From the NCBI RefSeq assembly GCF_002177115.1, contig NZ_MVAG01000057.1, positions 62,001 through 126,000 of the forward strand: DNA of 64,000 nucleotides, in the 5' to 3' direction. The notes under the pieces were generated by a model, which was given only the letters and a program-made list of their open reading frames with translations, was not told the origin of the DNA and ran no database searches. Positions 34,448 through 44,016 of this stretch are shown in pieces. The stretch is from Chryseobacterium mucoviscidosis (GTDB taxonomy: Bacteria > Bacteroidota > Bacteroidia > Flavobacteriales > Weeksellaceae). How positions within the stretch are numbered: position 1 is the first letter of the stretch; the number at the start of each line of letters is the position of its first letter. The position numbers were made by a program, and so were the translations under genes.

Positions 34448-35509
34448 TTAGTAGTAATAACCGATATCATCCATGTATATCGTATTTGTATTTCCGGTGT
34501 TATTATTAAATACAACATTCATTGTAGAAGGTGCTGAAGATAACCCGAAAGACGCCCACGGAATTTCAAAATATTGATATTCTGTTCCTACACTTATAGA
34601 TGGAGTAGTTCCCCAACCGTAATTTAAAATAAGACGTAATCCACTATTTATTGCAGAGGTAGATTTTATATAAAACCGAATTCCTTTTGCAGTGGAAGGT
34701 ATAGATGGACTGTTATCGATCTGGAATGCAGACCATGCTTTTACATCCCATTTTATTGCTTTTTCTCCCTGTTTAACGTTTGCGGGATCTGTATTGTATG
34801 CCGTATCATAAGTATCTCCTGCCCATGTAGCATTAGAAATACCGCCAAAGAAAGCATCATCATAAACAGAAGTACCTATCTGAGAGTTGTACGTAACAGT
34901 TCCTGATAAAGTAGTTACAGACACTTTTTTACCCTGCGATCCTGCGGGAAGAGTTGCAACAATATGGGTAAGATCGTAAGAAACAATAGCTGCATCTATA
35001 TTGCCTACTTTCACTGTCGGATTAACGAAATAGTTCCCTTTAAGAGTAATATTGGTTCCGTCGGCAGCGTTGATGCTTTGGAATCCGTTAAAAATCGGAG
35101 ACGGTGGAGCAATGACAAAATCATATTCAACAGTTCCGTTTGCGGTTACTAATTTTAATTTATTACTTCCGTTAACATAAGGAGTATTGATATTGATGGT
35201 AATAATGATCGCATTGTCTGTAACCAGATTAGGATTAAAGGTAGACTCATAATCATTAAAATAGATATGTCTGAGACTGGCAAAACCGGAACCTTTAATA
35301 ACATAAGTATTAGACGGATAACCGATATGGGTGCTTACCAAAGGATCTACAGGCTTGTTGTTGGCATCTACCGATGCAGAAACCAGTTCGATAACAGGAG
35401 TTATCCCCTTCATGTCATCATCTTCGTTGTTACAGGACTGTACAGAAAGCAAACCGATGATAGGAATGAGCCATGCCAATAATTTCGTATAAAATATTTT
35501 ATTTTTCAT
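34448..35509 (-). CDS. Surface glycan-binding lipoprotein with IPT/TIG domains (SusE-position)
   Basis: A 353-aa lipoprotein. The signal ends in LLSVQSC, giving an N-terminal lipidated Cys. The middle (about 50-210) has IPT/TIG-like immunoglobulin segments (YVIKGSGFASLRHIYFN, NITLKGNYFVNPTVKVGN). The C-terminal third (about 215-353) resembles a carbohydrate-binding jelly roll (IKWDVKAWSAFQIDN, GIRFYIKST, TIYMDDIGYYY). Third gene of susC-susD-SGBP order with 12-bp gaps, closed by a terminator. It should hold mannan or glucomannan at the cell surface. Confidence 0.83.
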   Translation of the reverse strand: MKNKIFYTKLLAWLIPIIGLLSVQSCNNEDDDMKGITPVIELVSASVDANNKPVDPLVSTHIGYPSNTYVIKGSGFASLRHIYFNDYESTFNPNLVTDNAIIITININTPYVNGSNKLKLVTANGTVEYDFVIAPPSPIFNGFQSINAADGTNITLKGNYFVNPTVKVGNIDAAIVSYDLTHIVATLPAGSQGKKVSVTTLSGTVTYNSQIGTSVYDDAFFGGISNATWAGDTYDTAYNTDPANVKQGEKAIKWDVKAWSAFQIDNSPSIPSTAKGIRFYIKSTSAINSGLRLILNYGWGTTPSISVGTEYQYFEIPWASFGLSSAPSTMNVVFNNNTGNTNTIYMDDIGYYY

Positions 35510-35521
35510 TTTCTGTAAATT

Positions 35522-37123
35522 TTAAAATTGATAATGTACCGGGCTATCCAAAAGCTTCGGATTTTTAGCAACATCATTTGCAGGATAAGGAAGAGTGAAA
35601 CTGCTGGATGAAGGGGTAAAATATTCAGCAGTATACATATTTCCACGGTTCTGAGCAGACATGATGGCGATGGCTTTACTGCGGTCGATTCTTCCGAGAT
35701 CAAACCAATAATCGCCTTCGAAAGCAAGCTCTCTTCTTCGTTCTTTAAACAAATCATCAAAAGTAAAGGAAGTAACATTCGACAGACCTGCTCTGTTTCT
35801 TACAGCATTGTAAACCTTTAAGGCATTGCCGTCTGAAGTAGAATTTCCACCTGCTAAAATCGCTTCGGCATCAATCAGCAGAAGTTCGGCAAACCTCATA
35901 ATGTACGTATTGTTGTTCATCATTGCCCAACTGTCTACAGGACCTGTGGAATTTCCATTTACAATTCCGATGCAATATTTTTTAATGGCTGCACCTGCAC
36001 CCTGACCTCCGATCTGGTCTGCTGGCGGAACAGTGAAACCAGTCTGAAAATTCTGTCCGTTTTTAACTTTTATATCTGTGTACGTATATCCGGGAAACAT
36101 AATCGTATTTGCCCTTCTTACGTCATTGGTATCATATAACGTTAAAATATCCTGAGAAGGTGCAAAAACACCGCCGTAAGACGCATTGGAGGTAGAATAC
36201 GTTCCGTTGCTGATCCCAAATTGTGTGTTGCAGTTATTGGCAGATCCATAATTAATATCGCCTTTCCACTGCAATGCGAATATAGATTCTTCATTGTTGT
36301 TATTAGGATAAGTGAACAGATCCCCAAAAGATTTACTGGTAATAGAATATTGCGATGTTCCTCCTAATAATTTAAATTCTCCGCTGTTAATCACCTCTTC
36401 AGCAAGTTGTCTTGCCATTGTATAATTTTTATTGTACAAATATACTTTTGCAAGAAAAGCTTTCGCAGAACCTTTAGAAACCTTCGCATTCGAAGAATAG
36501 TCTCCGCCTCTTATTTTGGCAGGCAATAATTCTATCGCTTTAGAATAATCTCTGCGAATCAGCTCGTAAACATCGTCTGTGAAATTGGTATTTACTTTAG
36601 GATTAGCTGCAACAGCTTCATTATCAATAATTATAGGAACGGGTCCCCATAATCTCACTAAATAAAAGTAAGCTGTGGCGCGGATAAAATAAGCTTCTCC
36701 TAAAGCCTGATTAATCACCGCCTGAGAAACTCCCGCACCGGCTCTTTTCTGTAAATTATTGATGAGATTATTAGCCTGTGCTACATTCGCCCATAACGAC
36801 TGCCATCCATTGAACATTTCCGCATCGGAAGAGTTGATGGAAAAATTACGCATGGCGTTCACATCCGAGGAATTGGTATACATATTTCCCGAACCTACTT
36901 CCGAAATGGCGTAGAAAAATTTATTATTAAACTGAAACCATGTTTTGTAGTACATTCCGTCTGTTGCTCCCTGTACCTGTTCGTTGTTCTGATAATAATT
37001 CTCCAGACTGATGGAGTCCTCGGAAGGACGGTCTGTAAATTCTCTGCTGCAAGAAGACAGAAGGCCAAGCCCCAAAAATGAAACGGCTAAACCTGTATGT
37101 TTAAAATATTGTAAAGCTTTCAT
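35522..37123 (-). CDS. SusD/RagB family glycan-binding lipoprotein
   Basis: The 533-aa lipoprotein has a signal ending in GLLSSC. The typical SusD pattern is seen: ENYYQNNEQVQGATDGMYY near the start, GEAYFIRATAYFYLVRLWG with the TPR-like helices in the first third, and FKERRRELAFEGDYWFDLGR near the C-terminus. It forms the lid of the SusC transporter. It lies 10 bp after susC and 12 bp before the glycan-binding lipoprotein gene. Confidence 0.95.
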   Translation of the reverse strand: MKALQYFKHTGLAVSFLGLGLLSSCSREFTDRPSEDSISLENYYQNNEQVQGATDGMYYKTWFQFNNKFFYAISEVGSGNMYTNSSDVNAMRNFSINSSDAEMFNGWQSLWANVAQANNLINNLQKRAGAGVSQAVINQALGEAYFIRATAYFYLVRLWGPVPIIIDNEAVAANPKVNTNFTDDVYELIRRDYSKAIELLPAKIRGGDYSSNAKVSKGSAKAFLAKVYLYNKNYTMARQLAEEVINSGEFKLLGGTSQYSITSKSFGDLFTYPNNNNEESIFALQWKGDINYGSANNCNTQFGISNGTYSTSNASYGGVFAPSQDILTLYDTNDVRRANTIMFPGYTYTDIKVKNGQNFQTGFTVPPADQIGGQGAGAAIKKYCIGIVNGNSTGPVDSWAMMNNNTYIMRFAELLLIDAEAILAGGNSTSDGNALKVYNAVRNRAGLSNVTSFTFDDLFKERRRELAFEGDYWFDLGRIDRSKAIAIMSAQNRGNMYTAEYFTPSSSSFTLPYPANDVAKNPKLLDSPVHYQF

Positions 37124-37133
37124 AAATAATTAA

Positions 37134-40082
37134 TTAAAAATCTAAATTAACTCCAAAATTAAATGTTCGGGGAGAAGGATATCTTCCGTTGTCAACTCCT
37201 GTCAGTAAGACATTTTGGTTGAAAGATCCTATTTCAGGATCGTATCCGCTGTATTTTGTAATCGTAAACAGGTTCTGTGCGCTTACGTAGATTCTGAATC
37301 TTGTAAGTTTAAGCTGAGAAGCAAAAGTAGGGGAAACGGTGTATCCTAAAGTTACATTCTGTATTCTCAGGTAATCTCCTTTTTCCACAAAACGGTCAGA
37401 AATAAGAAGATTCGTACTGTTATTGTCTGCAACCGGTCTTGGCAAACTTGCATTTGGATTATCTGGTGTCCAGTAATCAAGCGCACCCACCAGTTGATTT
37501 TGATATAACTGGGAATTCATTGTACCGTTTCTTTTCGTAAGATTCAGAATGTCATTACCTACAGAACCCTGTACAAAAACAGAAAGATCCACATTTTTAT
37601 ATCTGAAAGTATTGGTAAATCCGAATGTGAAATCCGGGTGCGGATTTCCGATAATCGTCATATCAGACTCGTTGATTTTACCATCTCCATTTACATCCAC
37701 GTAACGAACGTCTCCCAGTTTCGGTGCAGTTCCGAATTGAGTCGGTGCATTATTAAGCTGGTCTGCCGTACGATAAAGATCATTGGTTTTATATCCCCAG
37801 AAAACGCCTACCGGTTCGCCGATTAAAGTATTGGTTGCCACCATTGGCAGATAACCGTTCAGGTTTACCTGAGTATTAATATCCGACAAACCGTCCGCAA
37901 GACTCAATAATTTGTTTCTGTATCTGGAAACAACAAGATTTGATGTCCAGTTGAATTTTTCCCCTTTTGTTTCGTAAGAAATATTAAGATCAATACCTCT
38001 GTTCATCATAGAGCCGATGTTCGAGTACATGGCATCAATACCTCCGTAATAATTTGCTCCTCCGGTTATATAACTGGGAAGTGGCGCCTGAAAAAGGAAA
38101 TCTTTCGATTTTTTATTATACCAGTCTAAGGCTATATTAAGTCTCTTCAGTAAAGTAAGATCTACCCCGATGTTCGTCTGCTGCATAGATTCCCACTTCA
38201 GGTTTTTATTAGAAAGATTACCTACAAGGTTGTAAATAGTAAGCAGGGAAGTATATCTGTTATTCGGAATATTCTGGTTTCCTGTTTCTCCGTAACCACC
38301 ACGGAATCTGATGTTACTGATGATGTTTGAAGGAATCCATTCCATGAATTTTTCTTTTGTTACTCTCCAAGAAGCAGAAACTGCCGGAAAATATCCCAAC
38401 TGTTTTTTGCCGTTATCCGCTTCAGGATCAAACTTCGAAGAACGGTCTGCTCTTATGGAAGCGGTAAGGCTGTATCTGCCGTCGAAATCATAAATAATTC
38501 TTCCGAAAAGTGAAGAAAGAGAATTGCTTCCTTGGAATGAAGTTGTTGTAACATCGTCCGCAAGATTTAATCCGTAAACATCGTTCGATTTAAATCCCTG
38601 TCCTATGGAGCTGAATCCTTTATAATGAACATCCTGTGCTTCCTGTCCGGCAAGTATTGTAAATTTATTCTTTCCTAAAGAAAAATCATACGTTAATAAA
38701 TTTTTAAAGTTTACAGAATACCAATCCTGATTTCTCACATACAAATCTGCGATCAGATTAAATTGAGAACCTCTGTCGTAAGAAGGATGAAATTCTGTGT
38801 TTTCAGAAAACTCCGTATTCGCAGAAAGTTCCATTCTGTATTTCAGTCCTTTCGTAATTTTAGCTTCAGCATACAGATTTCCAAGGAAATTTTTACGGAT
38901 TAATTTATTTGTATTGGTAAGAGCTTCGGCAACAGGATTGAAATAATTAACATTTTGTCCTGCAGGAGGAGAAGCGTAACTTCCGTCGAAATTATAAATT
39001 GGCATATCCGGAGCCTGTAAAAGCGTGTTGGAGATAAGCCCGTTATAACTTTGGTTTACCGTAAAGTTTTCATTGCTTACCCCGCCTGTAATATTCGTCC
39101 CCACTTTCAGCCAGTTATTTACCTGAGAATCTACATTCGTACGGAACGTATATCTTTTAAGTCCGGTATTGATAATATTACCTTCCTGGTTAAGATAGTT
39201 TGCCGAAATATAAAATGTGGTATTATCTTTTCCGCCGGAAAATGAAAGCTGATGGCTTTGAGAAAAAGCAGTCTTGTAAATTGCTTTTTGCCAGTTTGTC
39301 CCGTTACCCAGCAATTCAGGATGGGCAAACTCAGGCCTTGGCTGAAGATTAAACAGATCAGACAATTGATTCTGATATCTTGCGTACTGCTGAAGATTCA
39401 TCACATCCAGATATTTATAAATACTGGAAACCGATGTATACCCTTCATAACTTATCTTTCCCGCTCCTTTTTTGCCCGATTTCGTAGTAATGATGATAAC
39501 ACCGTTTGCTCCTCTCGAACCATAGATTGCCGTTGCAGAAGCATCTTTAAGTACATCTATCGATTCTATATCATTAGGGTTAAGAAAGGTAAGCGGAGAA
39601 ACTGCGGCGTTTCCCGAACCTCCCGTAGCAGAAGTATCGTTACCTGCAATCGGTCTTCCTGTAGTAGAACTGTTGGTTGCATCTCCGGAAATGGGGACAC
39701 CATCAATAATATACAATGGTTCGTTACTGGAACTGATGGAAGTGGTTCCGCGCACTCGTACAGAAGCAGCCGCTCCCGGCTGTCCGTTACCGTTCGTTAC
39801 GGAAACTCCCGCAACTTTTCCCTGAAGCATCTGGTCTACGGAAACCTGCTTCAGATCCTGAATATCCTTAGATTTAATAGAAGATACGGCAGAGTTTATA
39901 TCCGTTTTTTTCTGAGCGCCATAACCTATCATTACAACTTCATCAATTTTTGTCTCTTTTAGAGTATCGCTCTTTGTTTTTTGAGCATGCACCCAACTTA
40001 CAGGAAGAAAGGCTAATGCAAAAAATAAGGCGGCTTTATTCTGTAGAACCGGGCTTAGTAAGGGGGTGTTTATTTTTCTCAT
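37134..40082 (-). CDS. SusC/RagA TonB-dependent outer-membrane transporter
   Basis: A 982-aa transporter with a signal peptide (cleavage after VSWVHAQ), TonB-box/plug start KIDEVVMIGYGAQKK, plug motifs VAGVSVTNGNGQPG, VRVRGTTSI and PLYIIDGVPI, DASATAIYGSRGANGVIIITT, and a barrel ending in FNFGVNLDF. The N-terminal carboxypeptidase-regulatory-like domain seen in many SusC proteins is absent; the plug follows the signal almost at once. A -7-like box (40143-40150) and a 17-bp site (40172-40188) lie upstream. It should import manno-oligosaccharides with SusD. Confidence 0.95.
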   Translation of the reverse strand: MRKINTPLLSPVLQNKAALFFALAFLPVSWVHAQKTKSDTLKETKIDEVVMIGYGAQKKTDINSAVSSIKSKDIQDLKQVSVDQMLQGKVAGVSVTNGNGQPGAAASVRVRGTTSISSSNEPLYIIDGVPISGDATNSSTTGRPIAGNDTSATGGSGNAAVSPLTFLNPNDIESIDVLKDASATAIYGSRGANGVIIITTKSGKKGAGKISYEGYTSVSSIYKYLDVMNLQQYARYQNQLSDLFNLQPRPEFAHPELLGNGTNWQKAIYKTAFSQSHQLSFSGGKDNTTFYISANYLNQEGNIINTGLKRYTFRTNVDSQVNNWLKVGTNITGGVSNENFTVNQSYNGLISNTLLQAPDMPIYNFDGSYASPPAGQNVNYFNPVAEALTNTNKLIRKNFLGNLYAEAKITKGLKYRMELSANTEFSENTEFHPSYDRGSQFNLIADLYVRNQDWYSVNFKNLLTYDFSLGKNKFTILAGQEAQDVHYKGFSSIGQGFKSNDVYGLNLADDVTTTSFQGSNSLSSLFGRIIYDFDGRYSLTASIRADRSSKFDPEADNGKKQLGYFPAVSASWRVTKEKFMEWIPSNIISNIRFRGGYGETGNQNIPNNRYTSLLTIYNLVGNLSNKNLKWESMQQTNIGVDLTLLKRLNIALDWYNKKSKDFLFQAPLPSYITGGANYYGGIDAMYSNIGSMMNRGIDLNISYETKGEKFNWTSNLVVSRYRNKLLSLADGLSDINTQVNLNGYLPMVATNTLIGEPVGVFWGYKTNDLYRTADQLNNAPTQFGTAPKLGDVRYVDVNGDGKINESDMTIIGNPHPDFTFGFTNTFRYKNVDLSVFVQGSVGNDILNLTKRNGTMNSQLYQNQLVGALDYWTPDNPNASLPRPVADNNSTNLLISDRFVEKGDYLRIQNVTLGYTVSPTFASQLKLTRFRIYVSAQNLFTITKYSGYDPEIGSFNQNVLLTGVDNGRYPSPRTFNFGVNLDF

Positions 40083-40454
40083 AATTGCTACGGAAAAGAA
40101 ATTAATGTTTAGTTTGAATTAACATTTTGTTCACATTGATGACAAAGCTAAATTTTGAAGCTAATTGCGATTAATGTTATTTTGTCATAATTCAGTATTA
40201 TTTTACCTGTTGTTATACTAAATGCCCTGTTTGTTTATTTTAATTAATTGATTTTCAGTTTTTTATTTTGTTTTTAATAAACGTCATGTTATGGTTGTTT
40301 ATAGTCATATTTAGGTGTTTTTTCTACATTATCTGAAAAATAAATTAGAATTATATGTCTAAAATGGTCTTTTTCGTAATTAAGATTTAATAAAATATTA
40401 ACAGAAAACATCACCAACCTCTTAAAAAAAGAACAAATCAATCATTTTATCGAA
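40083..40454. other. Promoter region between AraC gene and susC
   Basis: A 372-bp spacer without an ORF. The half nearest susC carries the -7-like box and the regulator site described separately, plus the inverted pair ATGACAAA (40139-40146) and TTTGTCAT (40181-40188). The half nearest the AraC gene stop is plain AT-rich sequence with no clear terminator. Confidence 0.5.
40143..40188 (-). promoter_or_regulatory. susC promoter: 17-bp regulator site plus -7 box
   Basis: On the minus strand ATGACAAAATAACATTA (40188 to 40172) is followed after 21 nt by TAGCTTTG (40150 to 40143), a TAnnTTTG -7 match about 60 bp upstream of the susC ATG. The same site, 16 of 17 bases, occurs at 41402-41418 with the same 21-nt distance to a -7-like box. 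Confidence 0.6.
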
Positions 40455-41333
40455 TTATTGAACTCTTTTAATACCGTTAAACTGATTTTTAAATTCCGAA
40501 GGTGTACATTTTTTTATAGATTTAAAAATTTTATTGAAGTTGGCAATATTGTTAAAGCCCGACTCAAAGGCAACTTCGGATACCGTTAGTTTTTTTTCTA
40601 TCAGCCATCTTGCGGCGTAGCCCACTCTTACTTCGTTCAGGTAATTGATGAATGTTTTTCCTGTTCTCTTCTTTATAAACCTGTTGAAGGTTACAATACT
40701 CATATTAGAAATAGCAGCAACTTCCTCAAGGGTTATTTTCTTGTCGAAATTTTTATGCACATAATCGTAGACAAGCTTCATGCTGTCGTCATCGGTAAAG
40801 GTTTCCAGTTCTATACTGTAAGATGAGAGAATGGTTGTATTCTCCGCGATAGCAAGTTCATGCAGGATGTGCATCATTTCCATAAAAGCTTCAAAACCTT
40901 TTAGTTTAGATAGGTTCAGAAAATTATCTTTTAACTTTTCAGCGGTTTCTGTAGAAAAAAGAATTCCCCGGATAGAATTTTTAATAAGATCGTCAATTGG
41001 TTTCATAATTCGTCTTTTCATTAAAGATTCATCAAAGAAATCCTGATTAAACTGTACCGTTATTTCATGGATTTTTTTCGATTTGCATCTGTAATTATCC
41101 CAGTAATGAGGAAGGTAAGGACCAATCATCACCAGTTCGATATGATCTATTTCTCCAATATGATCGCCTACTATTCTTTTATTGCCTTTTCCCTTAAGAA
41201 TAAAGTTGATCTCAATTTCCGGGTGATAATGGAGAGGAAAATCGAATGTATTTTTTATGCGGTCGAACACCAAAAAGGTTTCATCGGGTGAAATAGTTGC
41301 TATTTCTCTAAGAATTTCGGAGTGTTTGCTCAT
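40455..41333 (-). CDS. AraC family transcriptional regulator of the mannan locus
   Basis: A 292-aa regulator. The N-terminal cupin-like ligand domain includes FPLHYHPEIEINFILKGKG (about 33-51). The C-terminal double helix-turn-helix is typical: ITLEEVAAISNMSIVTFNRF, then VGYAARWLIEKKLTVSEVAF and GFNNIANFNKIFK. Most Bacteroidota polysaccharide loci use hybrid two-component or ECF regulators, but AraC-type ones also occur. It lies between the two arms of the locus, so it is the natural candidate to bind the paired 17-bp sites. Confidence 0.88.
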   Translation of the reverse strand: MSKHSEILREIATISPDETFLVFDRIKNTFDFPLHYHPEIEINFILKGKGNKRIVGDHIGEIDHIELVMIGPYLPHYWDNYRCKSKKIHEITVQFNQDFFDESLMKRRIMKPIDDLIKNSIRGILFSTETAEKLKDNFLNLSKLKGFEAFMEMMHILHELAIAENTTILSSYSIELETFTDDDSMKLVYDYVHKNFDKKITLEEVAAISNMSIVTFNRFIKKRTGKTFINYLNEVRVGYAARWLIEKKLTVSEVAFESGFNNIANFNKIFKSIKKCTPSEFKNQFNGIKRVQ

Positions 41334-41401
41334 TTTGTATCTTTTGTATGAGTATTGATTTTCAGTTTTTTACCGTTTATTTGCGTAATTTATATGTAAA
41401 A

Positions 41402-41447
41402 ATGACAAAATAATATTACATCCCGCCAAGATACATAAATAAATTTG
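41402..41447 (+). promoter_or_regulatory. GH5 promoter: 17-bp regulator site plus -7 box
   Basis: ATGACAAAATAATATTA (41402-41418) is followed after 21 nt by TAAATTTG (41440-41447), which fits TAnnTTTG and ends 41 bp before the GH5 ATG. No -33 TTG is present at the usual place, which would fit activator dependence. It is the partner of the susC site. Confidence 0.6.
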
Positions 41448-41488
41448 GCATTAAGCAAATGTTAACAGACTGATGCATTTTCTTTACT

Positions 41489-42775
41489 ATGAAATTACAA
41501 TACAAAATACCATTGATCTTACTTTTTTGTGTGTTGGGGAAACTGAATGCCCAAAAATTCGTCACCGTAAAAGAAGGTCATTTCATCCTTAAAAAAAAGG
41601 AATATTATTTTGTAGGAACCAACTTTTGGTATGCTTCTTATCTTGGGCTGGAAAAAAATGAAGAAAAGGGTATCGGCAGATTAAAGAAAGAACTGGATTT
41701 TTTAAAATCTCAAAATATTGAAAATATTCGTGTTCTTGCCGCAGTGGAAGGTTCCGGAAAATTAAACGGAGCAAATAGAGTAGAACCCGCATATCAATAT
41801 GAAGCCGGAAAATTTGATGAAGACAAATTAAAAGGACTCGACATTCTTATGGATGAAGCAGGAAAAAGAAACATGAAAGTAATCCTTTTTCTTTCCAATA
41901 ACTGGGAATGGAGCGGTGGATGGCTGCAATATTTACTTTGGAACAATAAAATTGATCAGCAAAAAACAGCAGAAAAATTGAACTGGGATGATCAGAGAGA
42001 CTTTACCGCAAAGTTTTATAGCTGCGAAGAATGTAAAAATCAGTATTTTGAACAGGTCAAAAAAATTGTTACAAGAAGAAACTCTGTGAATGGAAAAAAA
42101 TATACAAAAGATAAAACATTAATGGCTTGGGAAATTGCCAATGAACCACGCCCGATGAGACCCGCAGCTAACGGAGAGTATAAAAAATTTATTACAGAAA
42201 GTGCTTCGTTCATTAAAACGCTGGATAAAAATCATCTGGTAACTACCGGAAGTGAAGGAGTACAGGGAACGGAAGATATGGATCTGTATAAAGAAAACCA
42301 TGCAGATAAAAACATAGATTTTCTCACCATTCATATTTGGCCGAAAAACTGGGGCTGGTTTGCAAATGAGACCATGGAAAAAGATTTCGAAGAAGTGAAC
42401 CATAAAACCTCAGACTATATAAAATCTCATCTCAAAATTGCAGACGAACTCCGCAAACCGTTGGTTCTTGAAGAATTCGGATTTCCGAGAGACGGGCATT
42501 CTTTCGATATCAGCAGCAGTACAAACTTAAGAGACAAATACTACGAAAGTGTTCTGAAATTGTGGAATGAGAACAGAAATCTGAAAGGAAGTTTTGCCGG
42601 ATGCTCTTTCTGGGCGTTCAACGGAATTGCAAAACCAATTTCCGGGCAGACCTTCTGGAAAAAAGGCGACGATTACATGGGAGATCCACCGATGGAAGAA
42701 CAGGGACTGAATGGAGTTTTCATCTCAGATCAATCCACATGGAACATCATAAGAAAATACAATACTAATCCTTAA
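41489..42775 (+). CDS. GH5 endo-beta-1,4-mannanase (GH5_7-like), secreted
   Basis: A 428-aa enzyme with signal peptide (to about KLNAQ). The start YYFVGTNFWYASYLG (about 39-53) is typical of the GH5_7 mannanases shared with fungi and plants. The acid/base is Glu219 in MAWEIANEPRP, and the nucleophile is Glu329 in VLEEFGFPRDG. It should cut mannan or glucomannan backbones. First gene of the plus-strand arm, divergent from the AraC gene, with GH26 following 45 bp later. Confidence 0.9.
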   Translation: MKLQYKIPLILLFCVLGKLNAQKFVTVKEGHFILKKKEYYFVGTNFWYASYLGLEKNEEKGIGRLKKELDFLKSQNIENIRVLAAVEGSGKLNGANRVEPAYQYEAGKFDEDKLKGLDILMDEAGKRNMKVILFLSNNWEWSGGWLQYLLWNNKIDQQKTAEKLNWDDQRDFTAKFYSCEECKNQYFEQVKKIVTRRNSVNGKKYTKDKTLMAWEIANEPRPMRPAANGEYKKFITESASFIKTLDKNHLVTTGSEGVQGTEDMDLYKENHADKNIDFLTIHIWPKNWGWFANETMEKDFEEVNHKTSDYIKSHLKIADELRKPLVLEEFGFPRDGHSFDISSSTNLRDKYYESVLKLWNENRNLKGSFAGCSFWAFNGIAKPISGQTFWKKGDDYMGDPPMEEQGLNGVFISDQSTWNIIRKYNTNP

Positions 42776-42820
42776 AAGATAATTAAAATAGCAGGATAAA
42801 TTTCCTCTACAATTAAATAA

Positions 42821-43951
42821 ATGAATTCCTTAAAAAATTTTATTATAGTTTCTAACGTATTCTGTGCCGGTCTTTTTGCGGCGCAGGATACTTCTTCACT
42901 GTCAAACAAAAATGCCACAGCGGAAACCCAAAACCTGTACAAAAATCTTTGGCAGCTTATGGATAAAGGAGTGATGTTCGGACATCAGGATGATTTGGGG
43001 TATGGAGTAAACTGGAGAATGCAGGATGGAAGAAGTGATGTAAAAGAAACAGCAGGAGATTATCCCGCAGTTTTCGGATGGGACGTTATGAATATAGAAT
43101 CCGGCGGAAAAGGCCCTATTGATATTTTCAGTTTTGCCCAGATGAAAAAGATGATGGAGGATGTCTACAACATGGGCGGAATAAATACCGTGAGTTGGCA
43201 CGCCAATAATCCTTTAACCGGAAAAACAGCCTGGGATAATACAAAAGGAGGCGTAAAGGCCATTTTACCCGGAGGCGAAAAACATCAGATGTTTCTCAAC
43301 TGGCTGGATCTTATCTCAGATTATCTGGCTTCTGTAAAGGGGAAAGATAAAAAACAGGTTCCTATACTTTGGAGACCTTATCATGAACTTACAGGAAGCT
43401 GGTTCTGGTGGGGGAAAAATAACTGTACCTCTGAAGAATTCAAACAGCTTTGGAAAATGACCTACGATTATCTTACCAAAACAAAAGGAAGAAATAATCT
43501 TATCTGGATCTACAATACTTCAGACTTTAATACCAAAGAAGAATTTCTGGAATTTTATCCCGGCGATGAATATGTGGATATGATTAGCTTTGATATCTAT
43601 GAACTTGATAATCCGGTACACAATACAGGTTTTGTAGAACGTTCTCAAAAGCAGTTTGCGATTATGGACGAAATTGCGAAAGAACATCATAAAATTCCGG
43701 CTCTTGCTGAAACAGGATATGAGCAGATTCCGTACAACCGTTTCTGGACAAAAACTTTAACGGAAGCCATCGGAAACTACAAAATTTCTTACGTTCTGGC
43801 ATGGAGAAATCACGGATTGACGGAAGAGAAAAAAATGCACTATTATGTACCTTACAAAGGACATCCGAATGAACAGGATTTCAGAGATTTTTACAATCTC
43901 GGCAACACATTGTTCCTGAAAGATATACAGAAAACAAATGTGTATAAATAA
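42821..43951 (+). CDS. GH26 beta-mannanase, secreted
   Basis: A 376-aa enzyme with a signal peptide ending near GLFAAQ. Motifs: VMFGHQDDLGYG (51-62), WRPYHELTGSWFWWG with acid/base Glu189, and ALAETGYE with nucleophile Glu297. It is closely similar to the GH26 at 52206-53339 (same N-terminal TQNLY start, same GHP-E-DF-F end), so the two are recent paralogues. Family members are endo-mannanases or mannobiose-releasing exo-enzymes; which applies is not decided by sequence alone. Confidence 0.92.
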   Translation: MNSLKNFIIVSNVFCAGLFAAQDTSSLSNKNATAETQNLYKNLWQLMDKGVMFGHQDDLGYGVNWRMQDGRSDVKETAGDYPAVFGWDVMNIESGGKGPIDIFSFAQMKKMMEDVYNMGGINTVSWHANNPLTGKTAWDNTKGGVKAILPGGEKHQMFLNWLDLISDYLASVKGKDKKQVPILWRPYHELTGSWFWWGKNNCTSEEFKQLWKMTYDYLTKTKGRNNLIWIYNTSDFNTKEEFLEFYPGDEYVDMISFDIYELDNPVHNTGFVERSQKQFAIMDEIAKEHHKIPALAETGYEQIPYNRFWTKTLTEAIGNYKISYVLAWRNHGLTEEKKMHYYVPYKGHPNEQDFRDFYNLGNTLFLKDIQKTNVYK

Positions 43952-44016
43952 TAAACGATACCCATCGTAAATTATTTTAAAATCAATTGTAAAATTTAAT
44001 CATTAAAAGAAAATTA

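Noticed and set aside
39252..39962. 236-codon plus-strand ORF opposite susC
   Set aside because: It is antisense to the plug domain of a certain SusC gene, Ser/Arg/Ile-rich, and lacks any domain; a shadow of the real frame.
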